This document shows, piece after piece, positions 1 to 8,732 of a DNA stretch of 64,000 nt. This DNA is from Streptococcus suis YS161 (GTDB lineage: Bacteria > Bacillota > Bacilli > Lactobacillales > Streptococcaceae), in contig NZ_ASCA01000006.1 of NCBI RefSeq assembly GCF_002760245.1, forward strand, positions 1 to 64,000, in the 5' to 3' direction. Within the stretch, counting starts at the first letter, position 1, and each line of letters begins with the position of its first letter. Made by a program: the position numbers and the translations under genes. Under the pieces are notes generated by a model. It searched no databases, was not told the DNA's origin, and saw only the letters and a list, made by a program, of their open reading frames with translations.

Positions 1-72
1 TTAGACGTCGCTGGAGAGAAACGGCTTATAGCCGGTGTACAAGCCACCCGTTTTCACGGGTGGTTATGACTA
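1..72 (+). mobile_element. Probable right end of an IS200/IS605-type element (partial)
   Basis: The window opens with two adjacent hairpins: ACGGCT-tat-AGCCGGT at about 24-39 and CCACCCG-ttttca-CGGGTGG at 47-66, followed by TTATGAC. Stable hairpins ending in a GGTTATGAC-like tail are what I recall from the right end of IS200/IS605 elements carrying tnpB, where the omega RNA scaffold ends. The transposon body would lie left of position 1, so neither tnpA nor tnpB can be seen. It could equally be the terminator of an unrelated gene. Confidence 0.35.
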
Positions 73-90
73 ATATTTTGAGAGCATTTC

Positions 91-194
91 ATACTCAACG
101 AAAATCAAAAGTAGCCTAGGAAACGAAGTCGAAGATAGAACTGGAGTTCATCAAGGCAAGTTGACAACGGATAATTTTGATTTTTGAAGAGTAT
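91..194. repeat. RUP-like MITE, copy 1
   Basis: A 104 bp element bounded by imperfect terminal inverted repeats: ATACTCaacGAAAATCAAAA on the left and TTTTGATTTTtgaAGAGTAT on the right. The interior shares long identical blocks with the element at 28520-28673 (read on the other strand) and resembles those at 45838-45941 and 48966-49052. The ends match the pneumococcal RUP repeat as I remember it, a non-autonomous element thought to be moved by an IS630-type transposase. It sits just downstream of the glf stop codon. Confidence 0.75.
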
Positions 195-239
195 CAACTT
201 CTGCCAAGAATCAATTACTACCTTGATGACTTCTCAAAA

Positions 240-1352
240 TCATTCCCCAACTTCATTTCTCACACATTGCAAGGCCGCACCGATAACCTGGTGCATATCG
301 TAGTAACGATAATGACCAAGACGCCCACCAAAAATAACATTTTCTTGCTGCTCTGCAAGGCGCTTGTAGGTCGTATAGAGTTTGTTGTTGCGATCATTAT
401 TGACTGGATAGTATGGCTCATCGCCTCGTTTCCAGGTCTTCGAATACTCACGAGTAATTATGGTTTTATCTTGTGTACCGAATTCGAAATGTTTGTGTTC
501 GATGATTCGAGTATAGGGTGTCTCGCTATCTGTATAGTTGACAACCGCGTTCCCTTGATAGTTTTCCATATCCAACACTTCTGTCTCAAATCGAAGGCTA
601 CGATATTCCAATTCACCAAGTTGGTAATCAAAAAACTCGTCAATCATTCCTGTAAAGACAATCTTCGGATAGGTAGCTAAATAGTCTTCCTTATTGGCAA
701 AGAAATCAACATTTGTCTCTACATCGATATTTTCATGATCCAACATTTTTTCAACAATCTGCGTGTAACCGCCGATTGGAATACCTTGATAAGTATCGTT
801 AAAGTAGTTATTATCATAAGTCAAACGAACAGGCAAGCGACGGATGATGAAGGCAGGTAACTCCGTACACGGCTTTTCCCATTGTTTCTCGGTGTAGGAC
901 TTGATCAATTTTTCATAGATGTCTGTACCAACTAGTGAGATGGCTTGCTCTTCCAAGTTCTCAGGTGTTTTACCACCCAAGACAGCACGCTGTTCAGCAA
1001 TTTTTTCCTCAGCTTCTGCAGGTGTCACCACACCCCACAGCTTGTTAAAGGTATTCATGTTGAATGGAAGATTGTAAATCTCACCCTTGTAGTTAGCGAC
1101 TGGTGTGTTTGTGTAGCGGTTGAACTCCGCAAACTGATTCACATAATCCCAAATTTCTTTTTCGGAAGTATGAAAGATATGTGCACCATACTCATGAACT
1201 TGGATACCTTCTACTTCTTTGGTATAGATGTTACCTGCAATGTGGTCTCGTTTTTCGATAACCTTTATTTTTTTACCCTTTTTAGCTGCCTCATGAGCAA
1301 AGACCGCACCGAACAGCCCTGCACCAACAACTAAGTAGTCGTAATGTTTCAT
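240..1352 (-). CDS. glf: UDP-galactopyranose mutase
   Basis: FAD-dependent enzyme that interconverts UDP-galactopyranose and UDP-galactofuranose in the cytoplasm, the donor for Galf in surface polysaccharides. The product is 370 aa, normal for the family. It starts with MKHYDYLVVGAG, a dinucleotide-binding GxGxxG-type fold, followed by the family motif VHEYGAHIFHT and a central RRLPVR segment. The ATG at 1352 is chosen over an upstream extension because AGGAGAAAA lies about 10 bases before it and homology begins there. The gene lies on the capsule strand but is separated from ugd by a 9 kb accessory island, so co-transcription with cps is unlikely. In S. suis glf is often found beyond the cps 3' end. 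Whether this strain's capsule contains Galf cannot be read from the sequence. Confidence 0.95.
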   Translation of the reverse strand: MKHYDYLVVGAGLFGAVFAHEAAKKGKKIKVIEKRDHIAGNIYTKEVEGIQVHEYGAHIFHTSEKEIWDYVNQFAEFNRYTNTPVANYKGEIYNLPFNMNTFNKLWGVVTPAEAEEKIAEQRAVLGGKTPENLEEQAISLVGTDIYEKLIKSYTEKQWEKPCTELPAFIIRRLPVRLTYDNNYFNDTYQGIPIGGYTQIVEKMLDHENIDVETNVDFFANKEDYLATYPKIVFTGMIDEFFDYQLGELEYRSLRFETEVLDMENYQGNAVVNYTDSETPYTRIIEHKHFEFGTQDKTIITREYSKTWKRGDEPYYPVNNDRNNKLYTTYKRLAEQQENVIFGGRLGHYRYYDMHQVIGAALQCVRNEVGE

Positions 1353-1785
1353 ATATTTTTTGTTTTCTCCTAAAATTTCTTCATTCTCACTGGTACTTAA
1401 TCTCCCATTTCGCACTCTCTCGAAATGAATAAGTCACTTATTATGTATCTGATTTACGTAAGCAAGGGAAGACCTGTCGAGTTCTCTCCCATTCCTGAAG
1501 TTCCTAATAATATTCTAGCATGGTAAAAGGATTTTTTCCAATGTCTATTAAATGATGACGAATTGTATCAGAATAATTTACAAAAATACCTTATTTTGTT
1601 TAACATAAGGTAGAAAAGACATGCATTTTTCAGACGAACAGCCCCAATCAAAAAAAGTACCAATTTCAGCAATCTTTCCAATCAACTGGACATACCATTC
1701 CTTTTGAAAGAAAGATTTCGATTGTTGTATACTAAAATATTTGCTAGAATAAATTGAATATTATTGATATTTAAGAAAGGTGTAT
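1353..1785. other. Gene-free spacer between glf and the YobI-like pseudogene
   Basis: About 430 bp with divergent genes on both sides. It contains a hairpin at 1588-1613 (TACCTTAT / ATAAGGTA) followed on the minus strand by a T run, which could be an orphan terminator. A short minus-strand open frame runs from about 1715 to 1578, without a start site I trust or any product I recognise; it may be a gene relic. The right part holds the promoter of the YobI-like gene. Confidence 0.5.
1704..1733 (+). promoter_or_regulatory. Promoter of the YobI-like NTPase gene
   Basis: TTGAAA at 1704-1709, an 18 bp spacer and TATACT at 1728-1733. It points at the open frame starting at 1786. AAGAAAGG just before 1781 acts as the ribosome binding site. 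Confidence 0.6.
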
Positions 1786-4700
1786 ATGCAAATTCATAGT
1801 AACTTCCCAAACAAATTCGCAGGAATCAGAAAAAAATTACAGCAACTATCCAAAATGAACAATAAACTGGAAAATCAAGTAGCATTTGATGGTCATTCAT
1901 ATCTATCGACTATTGATAACGAAAAAAAGAAATTCGAAAATTTGTCTCCATTAGATTATAATATTTATCTCAAACAAGGGGAAGACACAATAGAAAGTAA
2001 TTATTATAGTAGTTACTGCGAAATGATTGACTACGCCTTTAAAGACCCATCTATTCAAAATGTATGTATAAGCGGAAACTTTGGTACTGGAAAAAGTTCC
2101 ATCATTCAAAGCTATTTTTCAGGAAAAAATCAGAAAAAATTTAAACCAATCTTTATCTCTTTGGCTCATTTTTCAACTTTAGCTGGCAACCAACTGAATA
2201 GTCAACAAGAATCGAAGAACAATACTATTGACAATATCCTTGAAATGAAGATAGTCAATCAGCTAGCACATCAAATTAACCCTCAGAGAATTCCAAAAGC
2301 AAACATCATCTCGAAGAAAAATACTCATCCATTTATGAGTTGGATAGCTGCACTCTCAATCCTCTTTTTTATTATTTATCTAAAATATATTCTCCCAATA
2401 ATGGAAGATAAAATTACTTATACTTTATATAACTTCCCGCCAAAAATAGATGTGCTTGATTTGTTTCTAATTGGAATCTCCATTACAACACTATTTCTTC
2501 TGGTTAGATTTATGTATCAGTCAATCCAACTAATAAACTCTGGTAAACTATTTGCTAAATTTTCTGTCAGTACTTTAGGTACTACAATTAATCTCGAACA
2601 AACTGACCTAACTTCCATCTCCTATTTTGATCATTTTTTATCAGATGTTATATATATGTTTGATTATTCTGGTGCTGAGGTTGTTATATTTGAAGACCTT
2701 GATAGGTATAGTGACCACTCTATATTTGAAAAGCTGAGAGAAATCAACACCATCGTAAACTACAAACGAAAAGAACGCAAAAAGAACAAAATAGTATTTT
2801 TCTACTTAATCGGTGACAATGTCTTTCTAGGTAATACAGATAAACAAGAAGATATGAATGAAGAACTTCATACAGTTGTTCACCCATTAAACACTGGAAG
2901 AATAAAACATCACTCTCCAATTACAGAAAAAACAAAATTTTTCGATTTCATTATTCCAATAGTTCCTGTATTCAATTCTTCCAATGCTTATGAATACTTG
3001 AGTACAATGCTTGAAAATAATCCTCCTGAATTTGATGCGGAATTCGATGATTTCTTATATGAAATCTCATTATTTATTGATGATTTTAGAGTCTTAAAAA
3101 ATATTGTAAATGAATATAACATTTATAAACGCATCCACCAGATTCCTTATCCAGACGATATCAATCAACATGATAAAAAACATCTCGATAATAAGAAACT
3201 ACTTTCGCTCATTATCTATAAACACATAGAAATGGAAGATTTTAATATGTTAACAAAGAATTCAGGTAAACTTTTTGAAGAACTTAACAAATAAATCGAG
3301 GCAATAAAATGAATAACCTACTAAATTACATAACTAAAAACAAATTGATAGATAACTCCTATAATGACTATCTTATCAGATACAGTGGCAAAGGTTTATC
3401 TATAAATGACCGAGATTATATACGAAATATATATGCTGGAAACATTCAGGATGAACTAAAGGTTCATCGAAAAATAGATAACCCTCGCGAAGTTTTAGCA
3501 AGACTAAACAAGAAGTATCTTGGGAGCGATGCTTTTTTCAATGACAGTATGTATAATTACTTGGAAGGTATGCTATATGATGACGACATTCAAAATATAG
3601 GAAAAATACACAACTACTTTAAAGATATCGTACTTTCAAAAGAAGATGGCAGAGTCAATATTCATTTAAGAAATGCTTATTTTATCATATTGAAAAATCT
3701 TAGCCAGAATGATGACGAAATTAGTATACTTGATTCACCAGCATTTCTCCAGTTAAAAAGCTGGATATATTATAGAAATTCAGAACTATTACAAAATACA
3801 ACAGATCCATCAACAAAATTATTACTCTATCTTGTTGGTGATGACGACTTTAACGATCTATTTGATAGCCTAGAGGAACTGAACTCCTCTATTGATTGGG
3901 TTTCCAAAAAATATATATCAACAATCAGCCCATCAAAAATATTACCGACAGTTTAGATTTATTTGCTGCAAGCATGCCATTTGAACCGGATAAATATTAC
4001 TTTTTCTCTAAACTAGTAAAAAATAGATTGATTCACATTAATAAAAACAATTTATTAGCAATGTTTAACACTACTGAGATCTATTATGAATTAAAGGACA
4101 ATGACTATTTTCCAATTTCGCATGATTTCCCTAAAATCTTAGAAATTAATAATCTTATTGATTACTTGCAGTTTGAAGCTAGTAAAGAAATATATAGGAA
4201 CTATCTACATGAAATTGTGGAAGTCTATATAGAATCAAGTAAATTTGATTTTGATGACCTAGTGGGTACTGTTGCAACAATCACCCCCATCACAGCAAAT
4301 ATAGATAATCTACTAATGCTTTACAATTTACTAGAAGGTAGTGATAATCAAAGCTATATCATTCGATTATCAGATATTAATCTTGCTTGGAGTATCCTTT
4401 TGGAAGAATGTCCTATTCCATTAAATAGCGATAAGGAAAAAGAACAATTTTTACAAGCGGTGAGAGAGCGAATCTATATGCCTGATCTCATTGCAAAATT
4501 AAATGAAATTACACCCTCATCGAATAATGTAAAAAAAATATTATCCGTGATACATACAAATCAAGTTTTAACTATCCCATTAGACAGGATTGAAAACCAA
4601 GATGTAAAAAATACTATACTTGAATACCAACAAACTATTAAAATCTAAAACATCATTGATCTCATTTCATCCAATCGTGAACTCACAAAGCACACTGCAA

Positions 4701-4849
4701 ACCAGTTACAATACGAAAATCTCATCAGAATTAACATCGAAAATATCCCTACAGACAAAATGGAAAGATATAAATATATTCTAAAAAACAAGCTACAGTA
4801 CTTATCTGATCCTCAAAAGCAACAAGAGTTGACAACTATTATTGATTGA
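1786..4849 (+). pseudogene. YobI-like P-loop NTPase, broken by frameshifts and a stop
   Basis: Three consecutive reading frames look like pieces of one large membrane-anchored P-loop NTPase of the YobI type (B. subtilis YobI is about 1,200 aa). Piece 1 (1786-3294) has Walker A GNFGTGKSS near residue 100, two hydrophobic helices near residues 188-206 and 226-245, and a Walker B-like VVIFEDLDRYS. Piece 2 (3309-3956) continues in another frame. Piece 3 starts by frameshift near 3900 (DWVSKKYI continues into NNQPIKN), hits an in-frame TAA at 4646-4648, and then stays open for 66 more codons to TGA at 4849. Summed length is about 1,030 aa, so a segment of the central coiled region also seems missing at the 3295-3308 junction. 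Family identity is from memory of its motifs; the gene may have served in inter-microbial or phage conflict. Separate function of the NTPase piece alone cannot be excluded. Confidence 0.75.
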
Positions 4850-4889
4850 AAAAGGCTCCAAAGTCCTGTCGACTCTGGAACCTTTTTCT
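4850..4889 (+). terminator. Terminator after the YobI-like pseudogene
   Basis: GGCTCCA at 4855-4861 pairs, with one mismatch, with TGGAACC, and CCTTTTT follows. It lies directly after the last stop codon, which supports 4849 as the ancestral gene end. Confidence 0.6.
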
Positions 4890-4997
4890 ATTTATGTGCT
4901 TTCTTAACTTTTCCGAATCAAAATCGTATCGTTTTGCCGTTTACAAAAGACTCAGAATGATACTACTTTCAGATATACTTATAGAGCTCAAGGAATA

Positions 4998-5831
4998 TTA
5001 ACAAATGTCTTCTTCAGTATCTAGAATAGAGATAACATTTTCTGTTAAGCCTTCCTGCAATATTTTAATTTGATTCTCCTCTAATAATTTTTGGATTCCA
5101 TAAACGTGTAATAAATACTGAGGAAAGGCACTGAGTAATATTACTTCCGAGGTTGGTTGGTTGATAAATTTATTAAACTGATTAATAAATACTTCCTTGG
5201 AGTCTATCGAAGCATCCATAGACTCAATATCAATCCCTAAAAATTTTAATATGTGACTTGTATAATCAATTAAATAATTCCATATAAGAAAGGAATCTAA
5301 CATTCTAGTCTGAATTGCACCATTCTTACGAATAAAACTCTTACATACATCTTTAAAGTGTACTGGCGAAAAAATTGGAAATGTGTAGAAAGAAACACTT
5401 TGGTCAGTAATAAATTTTTCATGGAAATATTGATTCGCTTCCGCCATTGGATAACTTAAAAATAGTTTACCATTCTCCGTCTCATCATCAAATGTATCAA
5501 ACATACTTTCAAGTTGACTTTTTATTTCAAAGAAATCTGACTCAGGAGTATGGTGGTGCATGTCTAAATCAAAGAAAAGATAGATTAAGGAAAAATCCTC
5601 ACTTGAATATGGGAATTTTTCCCCTTCTTTTTCCCTAATAAGATCTACAATTTGTACAAACTGATATTTTATGAGATCTTGATATAGAACATAGATATTA
5701 GTAGAATAAATAGTTATTTCATATTCAATTATGGGATTTTTCTGGATGTTATTCTGAAATTTACAAACTGACCTAACTAAATTTCTATCTGGATTTTTTC
5801 CTTCAGTTATAAACAAAATCTTTTTAACCAT
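4998..5831 (-). CDS. TOPRIM-like (RloB/AbiL/AriB-type) partner of the adjacent ATPase
   Basis: 277 aa, soluble. The N-terminus KKILFITEGKN places Glu10 at the end of a first beta strand, and FFDLDMHH gives a DxD at residues 88-90. This E...DxD pattern is the core of TOPRIM nuclease-like domains as in RloB, AbiLii, AriB (PARIS) and OLD-type proteins. The start overlaps the last 8 bases of the ATPase gene, so translation is coupled and the two products should act together. In known relatives the ATPase senses phage and the TOPRIM protein is the toxic nuclease. Assignment to one named family is not possible by eye; remote similarity to DUF4435 or RloB is the likeliest. There is no membrane segment or signal peptide. 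Confidence 0.6.
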   Translation of the reverse strand: MVKKILFITEGKNPDRNLVRSVCKFQNNIQKNPIIEYEITIYSTNIYVLYQDLIKYQFVQIVDLIREKEGEKFPYSSEDFSLIYLFFDLDMHHHTPESDFFEIKSQLESMFDTFDDETENGKLFLSYPMAEANQYFHEKFITDQSVSFYTFPIFSPVHFKDVCKSFIRKNGAIQTRMLDSFLIWNYLIDYTSHILKFLGIDIESMDASIDSKEVFINQFNKFINQPTSEVILLSAFPQYLLHVYGIQKLLEENQIKILQEGLTENVISILDTEEDIC

Positions 5832-6942
5832 TATTAAAAAATCCTGTTCGATACATTTTTTCTATATTTTGGGTTTTTCTAATAATCATATCAGTACGAT
5901 TTGTTAAATTTGAAATTTCGTTACTATCAATGATGTAGTAACAATCTGGTCGCAATAAATTATTAGACATATTTGTTGTATTATGTGAAGTAATAATTGT
6001 TTGTATATTAGGGTTTTCAATTAATTTTTTAATAACTTTTCTTGACACATCATTGTGAAAATAAGCATCAAATTCATCCATAAAAACAAATTGTACTCCC
6101 TTTTCAAATGATAAGTACCAGTAAAAGAATAGGGTCAATGAACGTGTACCTTTGGACATGAGCCCTTGAAAATCAGCTGTCTTTCCTGAACTAAATTTAG
6201 CATAAATACGCTTTTCACCATCAACATCCTTTTCAATTAAATCATAATCAATTCCAAGATCTCTTAAAAAAGAATTGTAGTTTTTCAGATTGCCAGACTC
6301 TATAATGGAAGATGCAATATTTTCAGCTCCAGTCTTATATCCCCTATATCGGTTTCCATCTAAAGAATCGAAGGAAAGCATATTATTGACAAACTTCATC
6401 ATTTTAAGAAACAGTTTTGAATTTATATCTGTTTCTGATTTTAATGCAGAATTAGAGCGAATATATTTTACAATAGACAAATCACTAATAGAAAAATCAA
6501 AAATTAAGTTCTCTGTTCCTTGTAAATTTACAATAATATTGTCAGTATCTAAATCAGCATCAATAATCACCTCATTATTGATGAATAATTTTTCCTCAAC
6601 TAATTTACGAAAACCCGCTTTTTTATATGTGTACTTTAATTCATCCTGTCCAAATTGAAATACGTATTCAAACTCAGCACTATCTTCATTAGAATCCAAA
6701 TTCAAATAATGCCTATCATACTCCTCAGCTCTGATATGCTTGTCTGTCAAATGAGAAACAATATCCATAAGTGCTAAACCTAGATTCGTTTTACCACTTG
6801 CATTATCACCATAAATCAATGAATTTTTAATAATTCCGTTTTCAACACCTTCTAAATTATATTCATAATTTCCTGCTGTTAAATTGAAATGTAGTTCATT
6901 TTTGAAGTTTCTAAATCCTTTAACTTTGAATGATTTAATCAT
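5824..6942 (-). CDS. ABC-type AAA ATPase (AAA_15/AAA_21, OLD-like)
   Basis: 372 aa with the complete motif set of SMC/ABC-type defence ATPases: Walker A GDNASGKT at residues 45-52, signature-like SKGTRSL at 263-269, Walker B FVFMDEFDAYFH at about 284-295 and H-loop ITSHNT at about 317-322, followed by RPDCYYI. The family includes RloA, AbiLi, AriA and the ATPase parts of OLD and Gabija. The start ATG at 6942 follows AAAGGAG. A strong promoter lies directly upstream, and the TOPRIM-like gene overlaps its 3' end, so the two form a self-contained operon. Its place in an accessory island between glf and the cps operon, next to pseudogenes and IS debris, fits a mobile defence cassette. Function in defence is inference from the architecture. 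Confidence 0.8.
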   Translation of the reverse strand: MIKSFKVKGFRNFKNELHFNLTAGNYEYNLEGVENGIIKNSLIYGDNASGKTNLGLALMDIVSHLTDKHIRAEEYDRHYLNLDSNEDSAEFEYVFQFGQDELKYTYKKAGFRKLVEEKLFINNEVIIDADLDTDNIIVNLQGTENLIFDFSISDLSIVKYIRSNSALKSETDINSKLFLKMMKFVNNMLSFDSLDGNRYRGYKTGAENIASSIIESGNLKNYNSFLRDLGIDYDLIEKDVDGEKRIYAKFSSGKTADFQGLMSKGTRSLTLFFYWYLSFEKGVQFVFMDEFDAYFHNDVSRKVIKKLIENPNIQTIITSHNTTNMSNNLLRPDCYYIIDSNEISNLTNRTDMIIRKTQNIEKMYRTGFFNNG

Positions 6943-6956
6943 AGCTTACTCCTTTA

Positions 6957-6973
6957 GTGTAATTTTTTTACAC
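6957..6973. promoter_or_regulatory. Inverted repeat between promoter and start of the defence operon
   Basis: GTGTAA-ttttt-TTACAC, a perfect 6 bp inverted repeat with 5 bp spacer, lies between the -10 box and the ribosome binding site. This is the expected place for an operator or a small transcript hairpin. No regulator gene is linked to it. Confidence 0.4.
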
Positions 6974-6980
6974 CAATTTA

Positions 6981-7009
6981 ATCATACTAGATTTATATGA
7001 TAATGTCAA
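6981..7009 (-). promoter_or_regulatory. Promoter of the ATPase/TOPRIM operon
   Basis: On the minus strand TTGACA (7009-7004), a 17 bp spacer and TATGAT (6986-6981). The -35 is consensus and the spacing is ideal, about 40 bases before the ATG at 6942. Confidence 0.75.
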
Positions 7010-7045
7010 CGAAACCATAAGAACCTTGTACAAATGAAGATAAAG

Positions 7046-7082
7046 AAAATGCATGTAGCTGATTTCTAGCTACATGCATTTT
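7046..7082. terminator. Perfect 15 bp hairpin, probable bidirectional terminator
   Basis: AAAATGCATGTAGCT at 7046-7060 and its exact reverse complement at 7068-7082 enclose a 7-base loop. It lies 130 bp downstream of the membrane-protein gene ending at 7213 and just upstream of the defence operon, so it would insulate the operon from read-through. Confidence 0.6.
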
Positions 7083-7212
7083 GGAAGAAGACCAAGAGGT
7101 CCTCTCTAAATATTTGCTGCCATCTACCCATTGCGGTTGACAAAGTGCCGACTTTTTCAATGAGCCTACAATAGTCTTTTTCTAAGTGTTAGCTGATAAC
7201 AACTCACTACAA

Positions 7213-7956
7213 TTAACAAACAGTATCTAAGCGTTGAATTTTATTTACTTTTTCATTTTCAAATTCAACTAAAAAACTATCAATGAGTTCTATTTTTTTA
7301 AAATCAGAAGAAATCAATTCCTGCTTAATTTCTACCAAGAAAACATTTTGAGCGTTTTGGAATATTCTAACTCCCTTGTCATCCCATTCTGAAAAGAAAT
7401 TACTACCTTTTATTTGCTCATAATATTGTACCAATGACTCTAATGCTGTTGTGCTGCATATTTTGTTAAGTCCACTAGTACGTACGTCAGTATTAGTATA
7501 TGCGAATTGAAAAGTTGATTTAATTTTTGATTCTTTTGAAGGTTCCGATTTCGATAAAATGAATATCCAACCATAACCAACAAGAAGAGCCAAAATAGGT
7601 CCAAACACAGCAATAATAAAAAGCCACGGATTTGTATCGATTTTCAATTCAAGTAAAAGTAGTCCACTATAGTATTTAGCAAACTTTGGGAACAAAGCAT
7701 TAATAAAGATACCATAAATAGCCTGCATAAAATAGAAAAATTTTATAAATGTAACACGTTTCTCTATTTTATCATGATTGAATGTCTCAATACCATTATA
7801 ATTTAATAGAGGCTTAAAAAGCTTAATATCCAGTAAACTAGTAAATAATAGGGTAAACAATGTCCTAAAAACATCTGAAACTAGCCATGATACAGAAACT
7901 AAGCCAATCGCCAAACTAAACGTATAAATAACAACAGCAATTAAAAACCTTTTCAT
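7213..7956 (-). CDS. Unknown membrane protein, about 4 TM helices
   Basis: 247 aa. Hydrophobic segments lie at about residues 4-28, 31-45, 71-90 and 111-135. The C-terminal 100 residues are polar and predicted cytoplasmic, with no catalytic motif I can see. The start is supported by GAGGTG before ATG 7956. It stands alone between the defence operon and IS66 debris. I do not recognise the family. Position and composition suggest an accessory gene, possibly linked in function with the neighbouring modules, but nothing in the sequence proves this. Confidence 0.6.
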   Translation of the reverse strand: MKRFLIAVVIYTFSLAIGLVSVSWLVSDVFRTLFTLLFTSLLDIKLFKPLLNYNGIETFNHDKIEKRVTFIKFFYFMQAIYGIFINALFPKFAKYYSGLLLLELKIDTNPWLFIIAVFGPILALLVGYGWIFILSKSEPSKESKIKSTFQFAYTNTDVRTSGLNKICSTTALESLVQYYEQIKGSNFFSEWDDKGVRIFQNAQNVFLVEIKQELISSDFKKIELIDSFLVEFENEKVNKIQRLDTVC

Positions 7957-8023
7957 TTCAACACCTCATAGAATATTAACATCCTCATGCTATCAAAGAT
8001 ATATATCTATGTCAAGCACTAAC

Positions 8024-8408
8024 TCAAATCCTATTCAATTCATACGCGTGCGTCTCCCTACCACATATAACAAATGAGTTTTGGTGACGATGGAACTTTA
8101 TGATATTTACTTTAAAATCAATAGAAAAGTACTTTGGTTGAATGGACTTGTAACAAGGTAAGAGAGAATCAAACCCTTGATGTATGTCTGTTTTCCCGCA
8201 GACCAAGTATCCTTGACCTAAATCACTGAGTCGGATGGTCATAGTGCAGTACCTTATCCAAGATTGTTTCTAATATTTTTGGGTTGATAGAGTGAAAGAA
8301 TGTGACTTCCACTTTTCCGAGACGAATTTTCATCAGAATATCGTTTCTGCCTTTCTTCTCAACGCGGCGAGATTGGGGAACAGTCAATGGGACAATGGGG
8401 TGTGACAT
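8024..8408 (-). pseudogene. IS66-family remnant (accessory orf1 and orf2 fragments)
   Basis: Two overlapping short frames keep recognisable IS66 signatures. The upstream frame (8408-8223) resembles the orf1 product and ends in the family-like pattern NPKILETILDKV. The downstream frame (from 8242) starts MTIRLSDLGQGYLVCGKTD, close to the start of the orf2 (TnpB) product, but homology fades after about 30 residues. The transposase gene is absent, so the element is dead. It marks the accessory island as an insertion hot spot. Confidence 0.7.
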
Positions 8409-8732
8409 AATAAATCCTCCAGTTTTGTTTTTCTAACAGTATACAGGAGGAGGGAGTGATTGGGTAGGTACTTTGTTATGGGGCGGTTACCTTCACAGTT
8501 ATATCTAATATACTAAAAAAACGTTACAGAGTATAATTTACTTCGGAACGTTTTCTATGTACTCCGTCTTTGGGCAGTTATTAAGTAAACAAAACAAATA
8601 GAATCTAAATCAACTACCTTCATTAAACGAGCAAGTGCAATCATATGCTGTCATTGTTTGCCTATTGACTAAGGGTAAAAAATAGTAATCAATAAATGAA
8701 ATTATTTTTAAAGATCAATCACACAAACTCAA
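8409..8732. other. Spacer left of the large membrane-protein gene
   Basis: No coding frame is supported. It contains an imperfect hairpin, AAAACGTT at about 8518 with AACGTTTT at about 8546, followed on the minus strand by a run of T. This may terminate the gene ending at 8733. Confidence 0.45.

Noticed and set aside
177-680. Plus-strand open frame of 167 codons opposite glf
   Set aside because: It lies antisense to a well-conserved glf reading frame, has no ribosome binding site and starts in the RUP-like repeat.
1588-1613. Hairpin between glf and the YobI-like gene as a cps terminator
   Set aside because: On the minus strand no gene precedes it within the spacer and the plus-strand gene starts after it, so its role cannot be stated.
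4998-6942. Naming the ATPase/TOPRIM pair as PARIS outright
   Set aside because: Sizes and motifs fit several related systems; without a profile search the precise family cannot be fixed.
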